Positions 32,217-41,155 of a stretch of DNA of 64,000 nt are shown here, piece by piece (positions within the stretch are counted from its first letter, which is position 1; each line of letters begins with the position of its first letter). Where the stretch lies: NCBI GenBank assembly GCA_016710435.1, contig JADJVV010000001.1:1138501-1202500 (forward strand). The letters are read 5' to 3'. Under the pieces are notes generated by a model. It saw only the letters and a list, made by a program, of their open reading frames with translations. It was not told the DNA's origin and searched no databases. This stretch comes from Hyphomicrobiales bacterium. GTDB taxonomy: Bacteria > Pseudomonadota > Alphaproteobacteria > Rhizobiales > Aestuariivirgaceae. The position numbers were made by a program, and so were the translations under genes.

Positions 32217-33487
32217 GCCGCAACTCCTGCAACGGCCGCAGGACCGGGAACAACATTGAGCCCATCGCCGCTTGCTGCGGTGACGCGTGTGCGCACGATG
32301 GCGCCCGGTGTCATCTGCTGGCTGAACCGCGCCAGTGCGAAATGCGGTGTGCGTCCGGTCTGCGGTGTCTCCACCAGCACGTCCTGTGTGCTGCCCACCT
32401 GCGTGGTGAGGAAAGCGGCCAGACGCTCCGCACCCTTGTTCCGCAACAGGGCCGCGCGCTCCTTCACCACAGCCTTGTCGAGGAGCGGCATGCGCGCCGC
32501 GGGCGTGCCGGGACGTGGCGAGAACGGGAAAACATGGAGGAAGGTGAGGCCGCACTCATCGATGATGCGGCGCGAATTTTCGAACATCCCGTCCGTCTCG
32601 GTGGGAAAGCCCGCGATGATGTCGGCGCCGAACACCATGTCCTTGCGCCGCGCCCGCAGGTCTTCGCAGAAGCGGATTGAATCTTCGCGGGCATGGCGGC
32701 GCTTCATGCGCTTGAGGATCATGTTGTCGCCGGATTGCAGCGACAGGTGCAGATGCGGCATCACCCGCTCCTCGCCGCCCAGGAGGTCGATCAGTTCCGG
32801 ATCGGCCTCGATCGAATCAATGGAGGAAAGCCGCAGCCGCTTCAAATCGGGAACGCCGCGCAGGATGCGCGCCAGCAGGCGCCCGAGTTTCGGCGCACCG
32901 TCAAGGTCGGCACCCCAACTCGTGAGGTCGACACCCGACAGCACCACTTCATTGTGCCCCTCCGCCACGAGGCGGCGCACCTGTTCCACGGCGGCATCGA
33001 GCGGCACGGAGCGTGAATTGCCTCGGCCAAAGGGAATGATGCAGAAGGTGCAGCGATGGTCGCAGCCGTTCTGCACCTGGGCAAAGGCCCGTGTACGCCC
33101 GGTCAGGCGCTCGATCACCGGCACATGCGCTTCCTTCACCTGCATGATGTCGGAAACCGTGACACGCGGCGCCGTGCTACCGTTCCGCCAGCTTTCGGCC
33201 TGAAGCTTTTCCTCGTTGCCGAGGATACGTGTCACCTCGGGCATGGCAGCGAAGCTGTCGGCCTCCGTCTGCGCCGCGCAGCCGGTGACGATGATCTGCG
33301 CCTCCGGGTTTTCCTTGTGCGCCTTGCGGATGGCCTGGCGCACCTGGCGGGTTGCTTCCGCCGTCACCGCGCAAGTGTTGAAGACGATGGCGTTGCCGAG
33401 CCCCGCCTTTTCGGCATGGCCGCGCATGATCTCGGATTCGAACGTGTTGAGACGGCAGCCGAAGGTCTCGATGCGCAGTTCGCTCAT
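32213..33487 (-). CDS. mtaB: tRNA (N6-threonylcarbamoyladenosine(37)-C2)-methylthiotransferase MtaB
   Basis: Radical SAM methylthiotransferase making ms2t6A at position 37 of tRNA. 424 residues. The N-terminal UPF0004 domain supplies one cluster (GCRLN, NTCAVT, TGCAAQ) and the radical SAM motif is CDHRCTFC, within NGCDHRCTFCIIPFGRG. A C-terminal TRAM-like region follows. Overlaps of four bases with both dapF and ftsY show tight translational coupling. Confidence 0.93.
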   Translation of the reverse strand: MSELRIETFGCRLNTFESEIMRGHAEKAGLGNAIVFNTCAVTAEATRQVRQAIRKAHKENPEAQIIVTGCAAQTEADSFAAMPEVTRILGNEEKLQAESWRNGSTAPRVTVSDIMQVKEAHVPVIERLTGRTRAFAQVQNGCDHRCTFCIIPFGRGNSRSVPLDAAVEQVRRLVAEGHNEVVLSGVDLTSWGADLDGAPKLGRLLARILRGVPDLKRLRLSSIDSIEADPELIDLLGGEERVMPHLHLSLQSGDNMILKRMKRRHAREDSIRFCEDLRARRKDMVFGADIIAGFPTETDGMFENSRRIIDECGLTFLHVFPFSPRPGTPAARMPLLDKAVVKERAALLRNKGAERLAAFLTTQVGSTQDVLVETPQTGRTPHFALARFSQQMTPGAIVRTRVTAASGDGLNVVPGPAAVAGVAA

Positions 33488-34362
33488 CCCAGCAACCCCG
33501 CCGGCAGCACGCCCTCGTATTCATAGGCCAGGGGGCCGGTCATCAGCACATGGCCATTGCTTTCGTTGACAGCCATGAAGAGATCGCCACCCGGCAGCGT
33601 GACCCTGCACTTGGCATCGATCATCTTGAGGCGGAAGCCCGCCGCCATGACGGCACAGGCCGCCGTGCCGCAAGCCTTCGTCAATCCCGCGCCACGTTCC
33701 CACACCTTGAGCACCACATGGTCACGCGCCACCACCTTCGCCAGCTCCACGTTGGTGCGCTCGGGAAACAGCGGATGATGCTCGATCATCGGACCCACCT
33801 TGGCGAAGTCGACCACATTGAGGTCATGGACCCAGAAGATGCAATGCGGGTTGCCGACATTGACCACCGACGGCGAATGCAACAGCGGCTTGTCGATGGG
33901 GCCCACCTGCAATTCGATGTGGCGCGTGTCGGCAAAGGCTTCCGACAGGGGAATGTCCTTCCAGTCGAAGTGCGGACGGCCCTGATCGATGGTGACCATG
34001 AGCGGTCCGGCTTTCCTGGCTGTCAGGAAACCGCCCTTGGTGTCGATGGTGGCGGTGGAGTTTCCCGTCTCGCTCATCACGATGTCGGCAATGCAGCGCG
34101 AGGCGTTGCCGCAGGACTGCACTTCGCCGCCCTCGGCATTCCAGATCCGCATCCGCACATCCGCCGTCGGTGAACGTTCCATGACGATCAACTGGTCACA
34201 CCCCACGCCGGATGTCCGGTCGGCGATGGCGCGGGCCTGCTCTTCGCTGATGGCAAGGGGCCGTTGCCGCGCGTCCAGCACGACAAAATCGTTGCCGAGG
34301 CCGTTCATCTTGCGGAACGGAATGGCGTGCGTGGCGGCGGGACTGGACATGACGCTGGACAT
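33484..34362 (-). CDS. dapF: diaminopimelate epimerase
   Basis: Interconverts LL- and meso-diaminopimelate for lysine and peptidoglycan. 292 residues. The two catalytic Cys are in VQSCGNASRCIAD and KACGTAACAVMAAG. N-terminal FRKMNGLGNDFVVLDAR is the family signature. The ATG at 34362 has an AAGG upstream; an internal ATG at 34350 is possible. It is divergent from rimM across 77 bases, so promoters for both must lie there. Confidence 0.96.
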   Translation of the reverse strand: MSSVMSSPAATHAIPFRKMNGLGNDFVVLDARQRPLAISEEQARAIADRTSGVGCDQLIVMERSPTADVRMRIWNAEGGEVQSCGNASRCIADIVMSETGNSTATIDTKGGFLTARKAGPLMVTIDQGRPHFDWKDIPLSEAFADTRHIELQVGPIDKPLLHSPSVVNVGNPHCIFWVHDLNVVDFAKVGPMIEHHPLFPERTNVELAKVVARDHVVLKVWERGAGLTKACGTAACAVMAAGFRLKMIDAKCRVTLPGGDLFMAVNESNGHVLMTGPLAYEYEGVLPAGLLG

Positions 34363-34439
34363 TGCGCGCCTTATATGGGGAAAGGGCCCCCAAATCCAAC
34401 GGTATCCCTTGCACTTTCATCCGGAACGCTGAACCAGAA

Positions 34440-34949
34440 ATGACCACCTCCATCCTCATCGGCCGCATCCTCGGGGCCCACGGCATCCGCGGTGCCGTGA
34501 AGCTCAAGAGTTTTGCCGCCAATCCCGCCGACATCGCAGCCTACAAGCCGCTGACCGCAGGCGATGGCCGCGTCTTCGAGATCGTCCATCTCAAGCCCGC
34601 CCGGGACGAATTCATCGCCGACTTGAAGGAGGTGCGCGACCGCAACGCGGCGGAAGCCCTCAAGGGCACGGACCTCTTCATCGCCCGCGACCACCTGCCC
34701 CCTCCTCCATCCGGTGAAATCTATCTCGCCGACCTCGTGGGCAAGCCTGTTGCCACCGCCGACCGGACCTTGGGTATCGTGACCGGCATCCAGAACTATG
34801 GCGCAGGCGACCTCCTCGAACTCGATTCGGGCGAACTCATCCCGGTGGCCTTCATCATCACAACCGATGCGGTCATCACCGTAGATCTGCCGGAGGGTTA
34901 TCTTGACGCCGCGGACGAAAGCCAGCGCGGCCAGAACGGCAGGCCGTGA
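34440..34949 (+). CDS. rimM: ribosome maturation factor RimM
   Basis: 16S rRNA processing factor binding S19 during 30S assembly. 169 residues: N-terminal RimM barrel ([21 protein letters not shown]) and C-terminal PRC-barrel ([23 protein letters not shown]...). The stop overlaps the trmD GTG start by four bases (GTGA). The usual upstream partners ffh and rpsP are not here. Confidence 0.95.
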   Translation: MTTSILIGRILGAHGIRGAVKLKSFAANPADIAAYKPLTAGDGRVFEIVHLKPARDEFIADLKEVRDRNAAEALKGTDLFIARDHLPPPPSGEIYLADLVGKPVATADRTLGIVTGIQNYGAGDLLELDSGELIPVAFIITTDAVITVDLPEGYLDAADESQRGQNGRP

Positions 34950-35638
34950 GCTTCGCAGCAACCATCCTCACCCTTTTCCCGGAGATGTTTCCGGGTCCGC
35001 TGGGGCTTTCCCTGGCGGGGCGGGCGCTGAAGGAAGGACTGTGGTCGCTCTCCCCCCACGACATCCGCAGCTTCGCCAAAGACCGCCACCGCACGGTGGA
35101 TAATCACCCGGCAGGTGGGGGCGTCGGCATGATCCTGAAGCCGGACATCCTCGCCGCAGCGATCGACGGCACGCCCCATGAGGGACCGCGCCTCCTCATG
35201 TCGCCACGGGGCGAACCGCTGACGCAGGCCCTGGTGGCGGAACTTGCCGCCGGACCAGGCGCCCTCATTGTCTGCGGCCGATTCGAAGGCGTCGACCAGC
35301 GCGTCATCGACCGGCGCCATCTCCGGGAGATTTCCATCGGAGACTACATTCTTTCGGGCGGAGAGCCCGCCGCACTGGTCCTGCTGGACGCGATCGTCCG
35401 GCTCCTCCCCGGCGTCATGGGCAAGCTCGAAAGTGCGGCTGAGGAGAGCTTCTCCGGCGGCCTCCTCGAACACCCCCATTTCACCAAGCCAAACCGCTGG
35501 GAAGACGCGGAAATCCCCGCCGTTCTCCTCTCCGGCGACCACAAGGCCATCGCCCGCTGGAAGGCCGAACAGCGCGAGGCCCTCACCGCCGCGCGGCGGC
35601 CGGACCTGTGGCGCAAATTCCGGAACGGGGAAGGTTGA
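34946..35638 (+). CDS. trmD: tRNA (guanine37-N1)-methyltransferase
   Basis: SPOUT methyltransferase forming m1G37 in tRNA, preventing frameshifting. 230 residues from a GTG at 34946. N-terminal [16 protein letters not shown], the cofactor knot with [12 protein letters not shown] and [17 protein letters not shown], and the C-terminal LEHPHFTKP region are all present. Its stop lies within the putative rplS promoter. Confidence 0.97.
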   Translation: MSFAATILTLFPEMFPGPLGLSLAGRALKEGLWSLSPHDIRSFAKDRHRTVDNHPAGGGVGMILKPDILAAAIDGTPHEGPRLLMSPRGEPLTQALVAELAAGPGALIVCGRFEGVDQRVIDRRHLREISIGDYILSGGEPAALVLLDAIVRLLPGVMGKLESAAEESFSGGLLEHPHFTKPNRWEDAEIPAVLLSGDHKAIARWKAEQREALTAARRPDLWRKFRNGEG

Positions 35639-35663
35639 CTTTTCCACAGAGTCCGCCCTAGAA
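35635..35663 (+). promoter_or_regulatory. candidate promoter of rplS
   Basis: TTGACT (35635-35640), a 17-base spacer, then CTAGAA (35658-35663), with rplS starting 52 bases further on. The -35 box overlaps the trmD stop. This would allow rplS to be expressed independently of rimM-trmD. Confidence 0.55.
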
Positions 35664-35715
35664 GCCCCCCGAAACGGCTTCCACCTCTCGTGGGCGCCCG
35701 GAAAGGTATTCTGAC

Positions 35716-36114
35716 ATGAACATTATCGCGCAGCTCGAAGCCGAGCAGATGGCCGCTGTTGCCACCAAGCGCCAGCTCCCGGATTTTTCCTCCGGCGATA
35801 CGGTGATCGTCAACGTGAAGGTGGTCGAAGGCGACCGCACCCGCGTGCAGGCCTATGAAGGCGTCGTCATCGCCCGTTCGGGTGGCGGACTGAACGAGAA
35901 CTTCACGGTTCGCAAGTTGTCCTACGGCGAAGGCGTGGAACGTATTTTCCCGGTCTATTCGCCGATGATCGACTCGGTGAAAGTCGTTCGCCGCGGCAAG
36001 GTGCGTCGCGCCAAGCTCTATTACCTCAAGGGTCGCACCGGCAAGTCGGCGCGTATCGCCGAAGACCAGCGCCAGGCTTTCGCCGACAATGCTGCCGCGG
36101 CCAAGAAGGCCTGA
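35716..36114 (+). CDS. rplS: 50S ribosomal protein L19
   Basis: L19 at the 30S-50S interface, 132 residues. [32 protein letters not shown] and [42 protein letters not shown] are highly conserved. A short alphaproteobacterial C-terminal extension is present. It is followed by a strong hairpin terminator. Confidence 0.98.
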   Translation: MNIIAQLEAEQMAAVATKRQLPDFSSGDTVIVNVKVVEGDRTRVQAYEGVVIARSGGGLNENFTVRKLSYGEGVERIFPVYSPMIDSVKVVRRGKVRRAKLYYLKGRTGKSARIAEDQRQAFADNAAAAKKA

Positions 36115-36135
36115 GGCCCAACCCATTCCATGACG

Positions 36136-36164
36136 AAAAGGCCGGCGCTTGCGCCGGCCTTTTT
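36136..36164 (+). terminator. rho-independent terminator after rplS (bidirectional)
   Basis: AAAGGCCGGCGC and GCGCCGGCCTTT form a 12-bp stem with a 2-base TT loop, flanked by A-run and T-run. It can end rplS on the plus strand and folD on the minus strand (folD stops 18 bases away). Confidence 0.9.
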
Positions 36165-36181
36165 CATTCCTGGGTCCCGCC

Positions 36182-37111
36182 TCAATTCGCCGGCGCAATT
36201 CCCACGATGCGGCCCCCGCCGCCAAACTCGGCAGCATAATGTTCCGCCTGCGTCCGCGCCGCCGTCAGCGCATTGCGCATCAGGATTGAAACGGTGACGG
36301 GACCGACACCGCCGGGAACCGGCGTGATCCAGCCCGCCACGTCGGCGCAGGGCTCGTAGTCCACGTCGCCCACCGTGATCATCTTGCCGTCTTCTTCGAA
36401 CTGGTTGATACCGATGTCGATCACTGCCGCACCGGGCTTGATCATCGCTGCCGTGATGAAGCGGGGCTTGCCCACCGCAATGAACACAGCATCGGCGGCG
36501 CGCGAATGAATGGCGAGGTTGCGCGTCATGTGGTGGCACACGGTCACCGTGGCCCCCTCCGCCATCAGCAGGAAGGCGATGGGCTTGCCGACGATTTCCG
36601 AATGCCCGATCACCACGGCGTTGAGGCCTTCGAGCTGCAATCCTGTCCGCTTCAGCAATTCCACCGAAGCCGCCGCCGTGCATGGCGCCAACGCCACGTC
36701 GCGGTAGACGATGTTGCCGATGGAGGCGGGATGCATGCCCTCCACATCCTTCAGCGGATGGATCGCCGACTGCAGTTCCTTGATGTTGAGATGCTTGGGC
36801 ACGGGCCTTTGGATGATGATGCCGGTGACACGTGGATCGGTATTGAGCGCCTGCAGGATGCCCAGCATTTCCACACGCGACACACTCTCCGGTAGGTTCC
36901 GTTCCTCGAACAGGATGCCCGCTCGCTCGGCACCGCGCGCCTGGTTGCGGACATAAAGATTGATCGCGGGCACATCGCCGATGGTGATTGACACGAGCTT
37001 CGTGGGCCAGCCCCGTGCCGAAAGTTCAGCGACACCCGATTTGACGCTGGTGATGATTTCATCGGCGACAGGCTTGCCGAGCAGGGCATTGTGACGGTGC
37101 GGAATGGTCAT
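36182..37111 (-). CDS. folD: divergent FolD: methylenetetrahydrofolate dehydrogenase/cyclohydrolase homologue
   Basis: Homologue of FolD, which oxidises methylene-THF to methenyl-THF and hydrolyses it to formyl-THF. 309 residues from MTIPHRHNALLG, ATG at 37111 with AAGGA upstream. The ITPVPGGVGP motif and the VGKP cofactor motif are intact, but the catalytic region reads INLYVRNQARGAERAGI: the position of the essential Lys (Y-x-x-x-K) is Gln. Other canonical spots also differ (VEGMHPAS for the usual DGFHP, PCTAAAS for PCTPxG, VIGHSEIVGKP for VIGRSNIVGRP). Human K56Q enzyme is reported to lose cyclohydrolase but keep dehydrogenase activity. It sits downstream of pdxY and an FAD oxidoreductase. 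Confidence 0.85.
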   Translation of the reverse strand: MTIPHRHNALLGKPVADEIITSVKSGVAELSARGWPTKLVSITIGDVPAINLYVRNQARGAERAGILFEERNLPESVSRVEMLGILQALNTDPRVTGIIIQRPVPKHLNIKELQSAIHPLKDVEGMHPASIGNIVYRDVALAPCTAAASVELLKRTGLQLEGLNAVVIGHSEIVGKPIAFLLMAEGATVTVCHHMTRNLAIHSRAADAVFIAVGKPRFITAAMIKPGAAVIDIGINQFEEDGKMITVGDVDYEPCADVAGWITPVPGGVGPVTVSILMRNALTAARTQAEHYAAEFGGGGRIVGIAPAN

Positions 37112-37169
37112 GGAAGGTCCTTGCGTGCCAATGCACGTGGCGTGCACGTGCCAAACCATGCCACCGCAA

Positions 37170-37934
37170 TCAAGTGTTTTGCAGCACGCCAGCGACGCTT
37201 TTTGCAATCACGGTTTCAAGTTGCTGCATGGCCCTGTCAAGCGCCGCGACGGGTGGATGGGCGAGACGCGCGGCGAGGTAGGCGCCAGCGAGGAAGTCCC
37301 CCGTTCCATTGGGCACGCGGGCCCGCTTCACGGACGCGATGAAGTGCTTCGCCTGCGCCGTGCAGAGAAGCGTGCCGAGATGCTGATCATCCACGGGAAC
37401 CGATGTTACAACCGCCTCGCCACAGGGCAGCGCAAGGGCAGCGGCCTCCGCCGAGGCCCGATCCGTCACGGCGACACCCGTCAGCCACGACAGTTCGAAA
37501 CAATTGGGCGTGACGGCACTGGCGAGCGGCACCAGCAGTTCGCGGATGGCGAAGGCCACCGCATCCGGCACGTAGAGCCGCCCATCGTCGCCCAGCACGG
37601 GATCCGTCAGCACCATCAGCGCCGGGTTTTGCGCCTTGAGGCGGCGGATCACGCCCGCAGCCGCTTCAACCTGTTGCGGAAAGGCGAAATAGCCGGTCAT
37701 CACTGCCGCGCAGTCTGCAAGTCCGCCCCGGCTCTCCACTGATTCGATGAGGCCCGCGAAGAGCGCCGCATCGGTCTTCTGCACAACGGGCATCCCGTGC
37801 CCGGGATGATGCGAGAGCAGGATGGTCGGCACTTGCAGGACCTCGTGTCCCGCCGCCTGCAGCACGGGAACGGCCGCCGTATTGCCGACCGGCCCCCACA
37901 CCACCTGCGACGACAGGCAGAGGACCTTGGCCAT
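37170..37934 (-). CDS. pdxY: pyridoxal kinase
   Basis: Ribokinase-fold kinase phosphorylating pyridoxal for the PLP salvage pathway. 254 residues, slightly short. N-terminal LCLSSQVVWGPVGNTAAVPVLQ, TDPVLGDDGRLYVP and the catalytic PNGTGDFLAGAYL with the base Asp are visible. TGYFAFPQQV lies in the substrate region. The start overlaps the upstream FAD oxidoreductase stop by one base, so the two are co-translated, and folD follows 58 bases later. Confidence 0.85.
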   Translation of the reverse strand: MAKVLCLSSQVVWGPVGNTAAVPVLQAAGHEVLQVPTILLSHHPGHGMPVVQKTDAALFAGLIESVESRGGLADCAAVMTGYFAFPQQVEAAAGVIRRLKAQNPALMVLTDPVLGDDGRLYVPDAVAFAIRELLVPLASAVTPNCFELSWLTGVAVTDRASAEAAALALPCGEAVVTSVPVDDQHLGTLLCTAQAKHFIASVKRARVPNGTGDFLAGAYLAARLAHPPVAALDRAMQQLETVIAKSVAGVLQNT

Positions 37935-39103
37935 CAGAAGATGTTCTTCTCGAACAGCGGTTCCTTGCGGTGGACCCGCTCGACGCCCATGCGCGTGAGA
38001 TCGATGGTCTTGAAGCCGCCGTGGATGATGAGTTCGGAAATGGCGTTGCCCGTGGCTGGCCCCTGCTGGATGCCGTGGCCCGAGAAGCCGTTGCCCAGGT
38101 AGAAGTTCGGCAGGTCCGGATGCCGCCCGATGATGCCGTTCTGGTCGAACCAGTTGTAGTCGTAATGGCCGACCCAGCCACCCACCATCTTCACCGCCTC
38201 GAATACTGGCACACGGTGCGCAAGGCCGGGCCAGACTTTCGCCTCGAACCAGCTTTCGTCCATCTCCCAGTCTTTCACCTGCGGCTCTTCCTCATCCGTC
38301 GGCGTGAAGCTCCAGATGAAGTTGCGGCCTTCGGGACGGAAGTAATCGCCCGACACGTCGAAGGTGAGCGGTCCCTTGCGCAAGCCTTCCGGCGCATCTG
38401 GGCAATCGATGACATAGACGTAGCGCTTGGCGGGCCCCACAGGCAGATCAACGCCCGCCATGGCGGCGAGATCACCGGCGCCTGCACCCGCAGCATTGAC
38501 CAGAGCACCGACCGTCAGGCTGTCGCCGTTCGCCAGGGTGATCCCCGTCACCTTGCCGTTCTGCTGCACGCCCGTGACCCGCTGGTGCACAAGGGTGACA
38601 TCCCGGGCCAACGCAGCCCGCCGCACCAGCGACATCAGCGAATAGGGATCGAAATAGCCCTCGTTCTTCGGGCCGAAGGAACCTGCGGCAACGCCCTCGA
38701 AGTTGATCCAGGGGAATTTCCGGGCAAGCTCCTCACCCTTGTAGATGATGGTGTCAGCACCCATCGACGTTTGCAGGCGCTGGTTTTCCTCCAGCACGTC
38801 AACGCCCTTCTCGGTGGCCAGCACAAGATAGCCGCTCTCCTTGAAGCCGATCTCGGCATCGCTGCCGAATTCATCCTTCAGGTTGCGGATGAGCTTCAAT
38901 CCGAATTGCGAAAGGCGGATGTTTTCCGGCGTCGAGAACTGCTGGCGGATACCGCCCCAGGAGAGCGCCGTGCAGGCATGTTTGAAGCTCATGTCCTGCT
39001 CGAAGATGGCGATCGAGCCGGTGAATCCGTTCTTGCGGAGATAATAGGCGGTGGAGCTGCCGACGATCCCGCCGCCGGCAATGGCAACATCAACATGGGT
39101 CAT
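37934..39103 (-). CDS. FAD-dependent oxidoreductase (DAO family, sarcosine/amine oxidase-like)
   Basis: 389 residues. N-terminal FAD fold VAIAGGGIVGSSTAYYLRK with EQD binding ribose, then SWGGIRQQFSTPENIRLSQFGL, which is typical of the sarcosine oxidase beta/DAO group, and a C-terminal NFYLGNGFSGHGIQQGPATG flavin motif. Such enzymes oxidise N-methyl or primary amines, often producing formaldehyde or methylene-THF. With folD and pdxY downstream it may feed one-carbon units; the substrate is unknown. It is divergent from the CitE-like gene. Confidence 0.82.
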   Translation of the reverse strand: MTHVDVAIAGGGIVGSSTAYYLRKNGFTGSIAIFEQDMSFKHACTALSWGGIRQQFSTPENIRLSQFGLKLIRNLKDEFGSDAEIGFKESGYLVLATEKGVDVLEENQRLQTSMGADTIIYKGEELARKFPWINFEGVAAGSFGPKNEGYFDPYSLMSLVRRAALARDVTLVHQRVTGVQQNGKVTGITLANGDSLTVGALVNAAGAGAGDLAAMAGVDLPVGPAKRYVYVIDCPDAPEGLRKGPLTFDVSGDYFRPEGRNFIWSFTPTDEEEPQVKDWEMDESWFEAKVWPGLAHRVPVFEAVKMVGGWVGHYDYNWFDQNGIIGRHPDLPNFYLGNGFSGHGIQQGPATGNAISELIIHGGFKTIDLTRMGVERVHRKEPLFEKNIF

Positions 39104-39233
39104 GGCCTCCTATTGCCTCACGACCGCGCCGCACTCAAGCGGCAGAGCCGCCGCAGCGGTGGACCAGCCCCCAAACCGGGCTGTGACAAAAGTCTGCTTT
39201 CCATGCTGCACTGCAAAAGCTAGCCTTTCCACC

Positions 39234-40091
39234 ATGACCGCCTCCACTTTTCGCCCCCGCCGCAGCGTGCTCTACATGCCCGGTGCCAACGCCCGCGCCC
39301 TGGAAAAGGCAAAGACGCTGGCCGCCGATGCCGTGATTCTCGACCTTGAGGATTCCGTGGCACCCGAGGCCAAGGCCGACGCCCGCGCCACCGCCTGCAC
39401 GGCCATAACGGCGGGGGGCTATGGTCACCGCGAGGTGGTGTTGCGCGTGAATGGTCTCGATACGCCATGGGGCAAGCAAGACATGGCTGCCGCAACAGCT
39501 GTACGGCCCGATGCCATTCTGGTTCCAAAGGTCTCCAGCGCGACCGACGTCATTCACGCCGCAGCCCTGAGCGGCGGACACCCCCTTTGGGTGATGATCG
39601 AGACGCCGCTTGCGATCCTCAATTTGAAGGAAATCGGTGAGGCCGCCCGCGCCGCACGTCTGACCTGCCTCGTGCTCGGCACCAACGATCTCCTGAAAGA
39701 GACGCGCATGAAGGGCAGCGATACCCGCGCCGCCCTCGTTCCCGCCCTGTCGCAGGCCGTTCTTGCAGCCCGCGCCTTCGGCCTCGACTGCATCGACGGT
39801 GTCTACAATGATTTCAAGGACGAGACGGGCTTCACCGCCGAATGCGAGCAGGGCGTGCGCCTCGGCATGGATGGCAAGACGCTGATCCATCCCACGCAGA
39901 TCGACATCAGCAACCGCGTCTTCTCGCCCGCCGAATCGGAAACGGCCTGGGCCCGCAAGATCATGGAGGCCTTCGCCCTGCCGGAGAACGCAGCGAAGGG
40001 CGTGATTACCGTGGATGGCCGCATGGTGGAGCGGCTCCACCTCGCCATGGCCGAACGCATCGACGCCATTGCAAGGGCGGTCGCGCCATGA
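39234..40091 (+). CDS. HpcH/HpaI (CitE-like) CoA ester lyase; likely malyl-CoA thioesterase or lyase
   Basis: 285 residues from MTASTFRPRRSVLYMPG, TIM-barrel family of CitE and malyl-CoA lyases. Conserved are LDLEDSVAPEAK (Mg-binding Glu/Asp region), VLRVNGLDTPWG, ETPLAILNL and LGTNDLLKE, then GMDGKTLIHPTQ. Length and pattern are close to (3S)-malyl-CoA thioesterase Mcl2, while malyl-CoA/beta-methylmalyl-CoA lyase Mcl1 is about 30 residues longer. Its stop overlaps the next gene (ATGA), a mesaconyl-CoA hydratase-like protein, which supports a role in the ethylmalonyl-CoA pathway. Confidence 0.75.
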   Translation: MTASTFRPRRSVLYMPGANARALEKAKTLAADAVILDLEDSVAPEAKADARATACTAITAGGYGHREVVLRVNGLDTPWGKQDMAAATAVRPDAILVPKVSSATDVIHAAALSGGHPLWVMIETPLAILNLKEIGEAARAARLTCLVLGTNDLLKETRMKGSDTRAALVPALSQAVLAARAFGLDCIDGVYNDFKDETGFTAECEQGVRLGMDGKTLIHPTQIDISNRVFSPAESETAWARKIMEAFALPENAAKGVITVDGRMVERLHLAMAERIDAIARAVAP

Positions 40092-41152
40092 CTTCCCCCC
40101 ACACGCCCAAGACCAATCCCGGACATTTCTTCGAGGACTTCCGCGTCGGCCAGGTGCTGCGCCATGCCACGCCACGTACACTGACGAGCGGCGACGTGGG
40201 CCTCTACACCGCATTGTACGGCTCGCGCTTTGCAGTGCAGTCGGCGGACGCCTTTGCCCGCGGCATCGGCTACCCCCGTGCGCCTGTGGATGACCTGCTC
40301 GTCTTCCATGTCGTCTTCGGCAAGTCGGTGCCGGATGTCTCGCTCAATGCCGTTGCCAATCTGGGCTACGCCCAATGCCAGTTCCTCAGGCCCGTCTATG
40401 TGGGTGACACGCTCTACGCGATCAGCACGGTGACGGGCCTCAAGGAAAATTCCAGCGGCAAGACCGGCGTGGTCTGGGTCCACACCCGCGGCTTCAACCA
40501 GAACGACGAGGAGGTCCTCACCTTCGTGCGTTGGGTCATGGTGCGCAAGCGCGACGGCGAAGCCCCCGCGCCAGTTGCCGTTGTGCCTGAACTGGCATCG
40601 GGTGTGCCAGCCTCCGCGCTGGGCAGCGCCTGCCCGCAGATCAGCGGCAAGGCCTGGAACACTGCTCTCTCCGGCAGCCCGCACCGCTTCGCTGACTACG
40701 CCGTGGGCGAGCGCATCGACCATGTGGATGGCATGACGGTCGAGGAAGCGGAACACCAGCTCGCCACGCGGCTCTACCAGAACACCGCGAAGGTGCATTT
40801 CAACCAGCATACGGAATCGGCGGGACGCTTTGGACGCCGGCTCATCTACGGCGGACATGTGATGTCGCTGGCCCGCGCACTCTCGTTCAATGGTCTTGGC
40901 AATGCCTTCCACATTGCCGCCATCAACGGCGGCCGCCATGTGGCGCCGTTCTTCGCGGGCGGCACCATCTATGCCTGGTCGGAAATCCTGGAGGAATCCT
41001 GGGTCCCGGGACGCGATGACGTGGGCGCGCTGCGCATCCGCACCCGCGCCACCTGCGACCTTCCCTGTGCCAGCTTCCCCACGGCGGATGCGACGCCGGA
41101 CCAGCCGGGTGTCATCCTCGATCTCGACTATTGGGCCCTGATACCGGTCTAG
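40088..41152 (+). CDS. MaoC-family dehydratase, probable mesaconyl-CoA hydratase
   Basis: 354 residues with two hot-dog domains (about 8-150 and 195-340). KTNPGHFFEDFRVGQVLRHATPRTLTSGD begins the first, and NTAKVHFNQHTESAGRFGRRLIYGGHVMSLARAL in the second has the catalytic-type Asn/His pattern. Double-domain MaoC proteins of this size include mesaconyl-CoA hydratase (interconverting mesaconyl-CoA and beta-methylmalyl-CoA). Translational coupling to the CitE-like gene strengthens that reading. No gene symbol is given because bench evidence is lacking. Confidence 0.75.
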   Translation: MTSPHTPKTNPGHFFEDFRVGQVLRHATPRTLTSGDVGLYTALYGSRFAVQSADAFARGIGYPRAPVDDLLVFHVVFGKSVPDVSLNAVANLGYAQCQFLRPVYVGDTLYAISTVTGLKENSSGKTGVVWVHTRGFNQNDEEVLTFVRWVMVRKRDGEAPAPVAVVPELASGVPASALGSACPQISGKAWNTALSGSPHRFADYAVGERIDHVDGMTVEEAEHQLATRLYQNTAKVHFNQHTESAGRFGRRLIYGGHVMSLARALSFNGLGNAFHIAAINGGRHVAPFFAGGTIYAWSEILEESWVPGRDDVGALRIRTRATCDLPCASFPTADATPDQPGVILDLDYWALIPV

Positions 41153-41155
41153 CGC

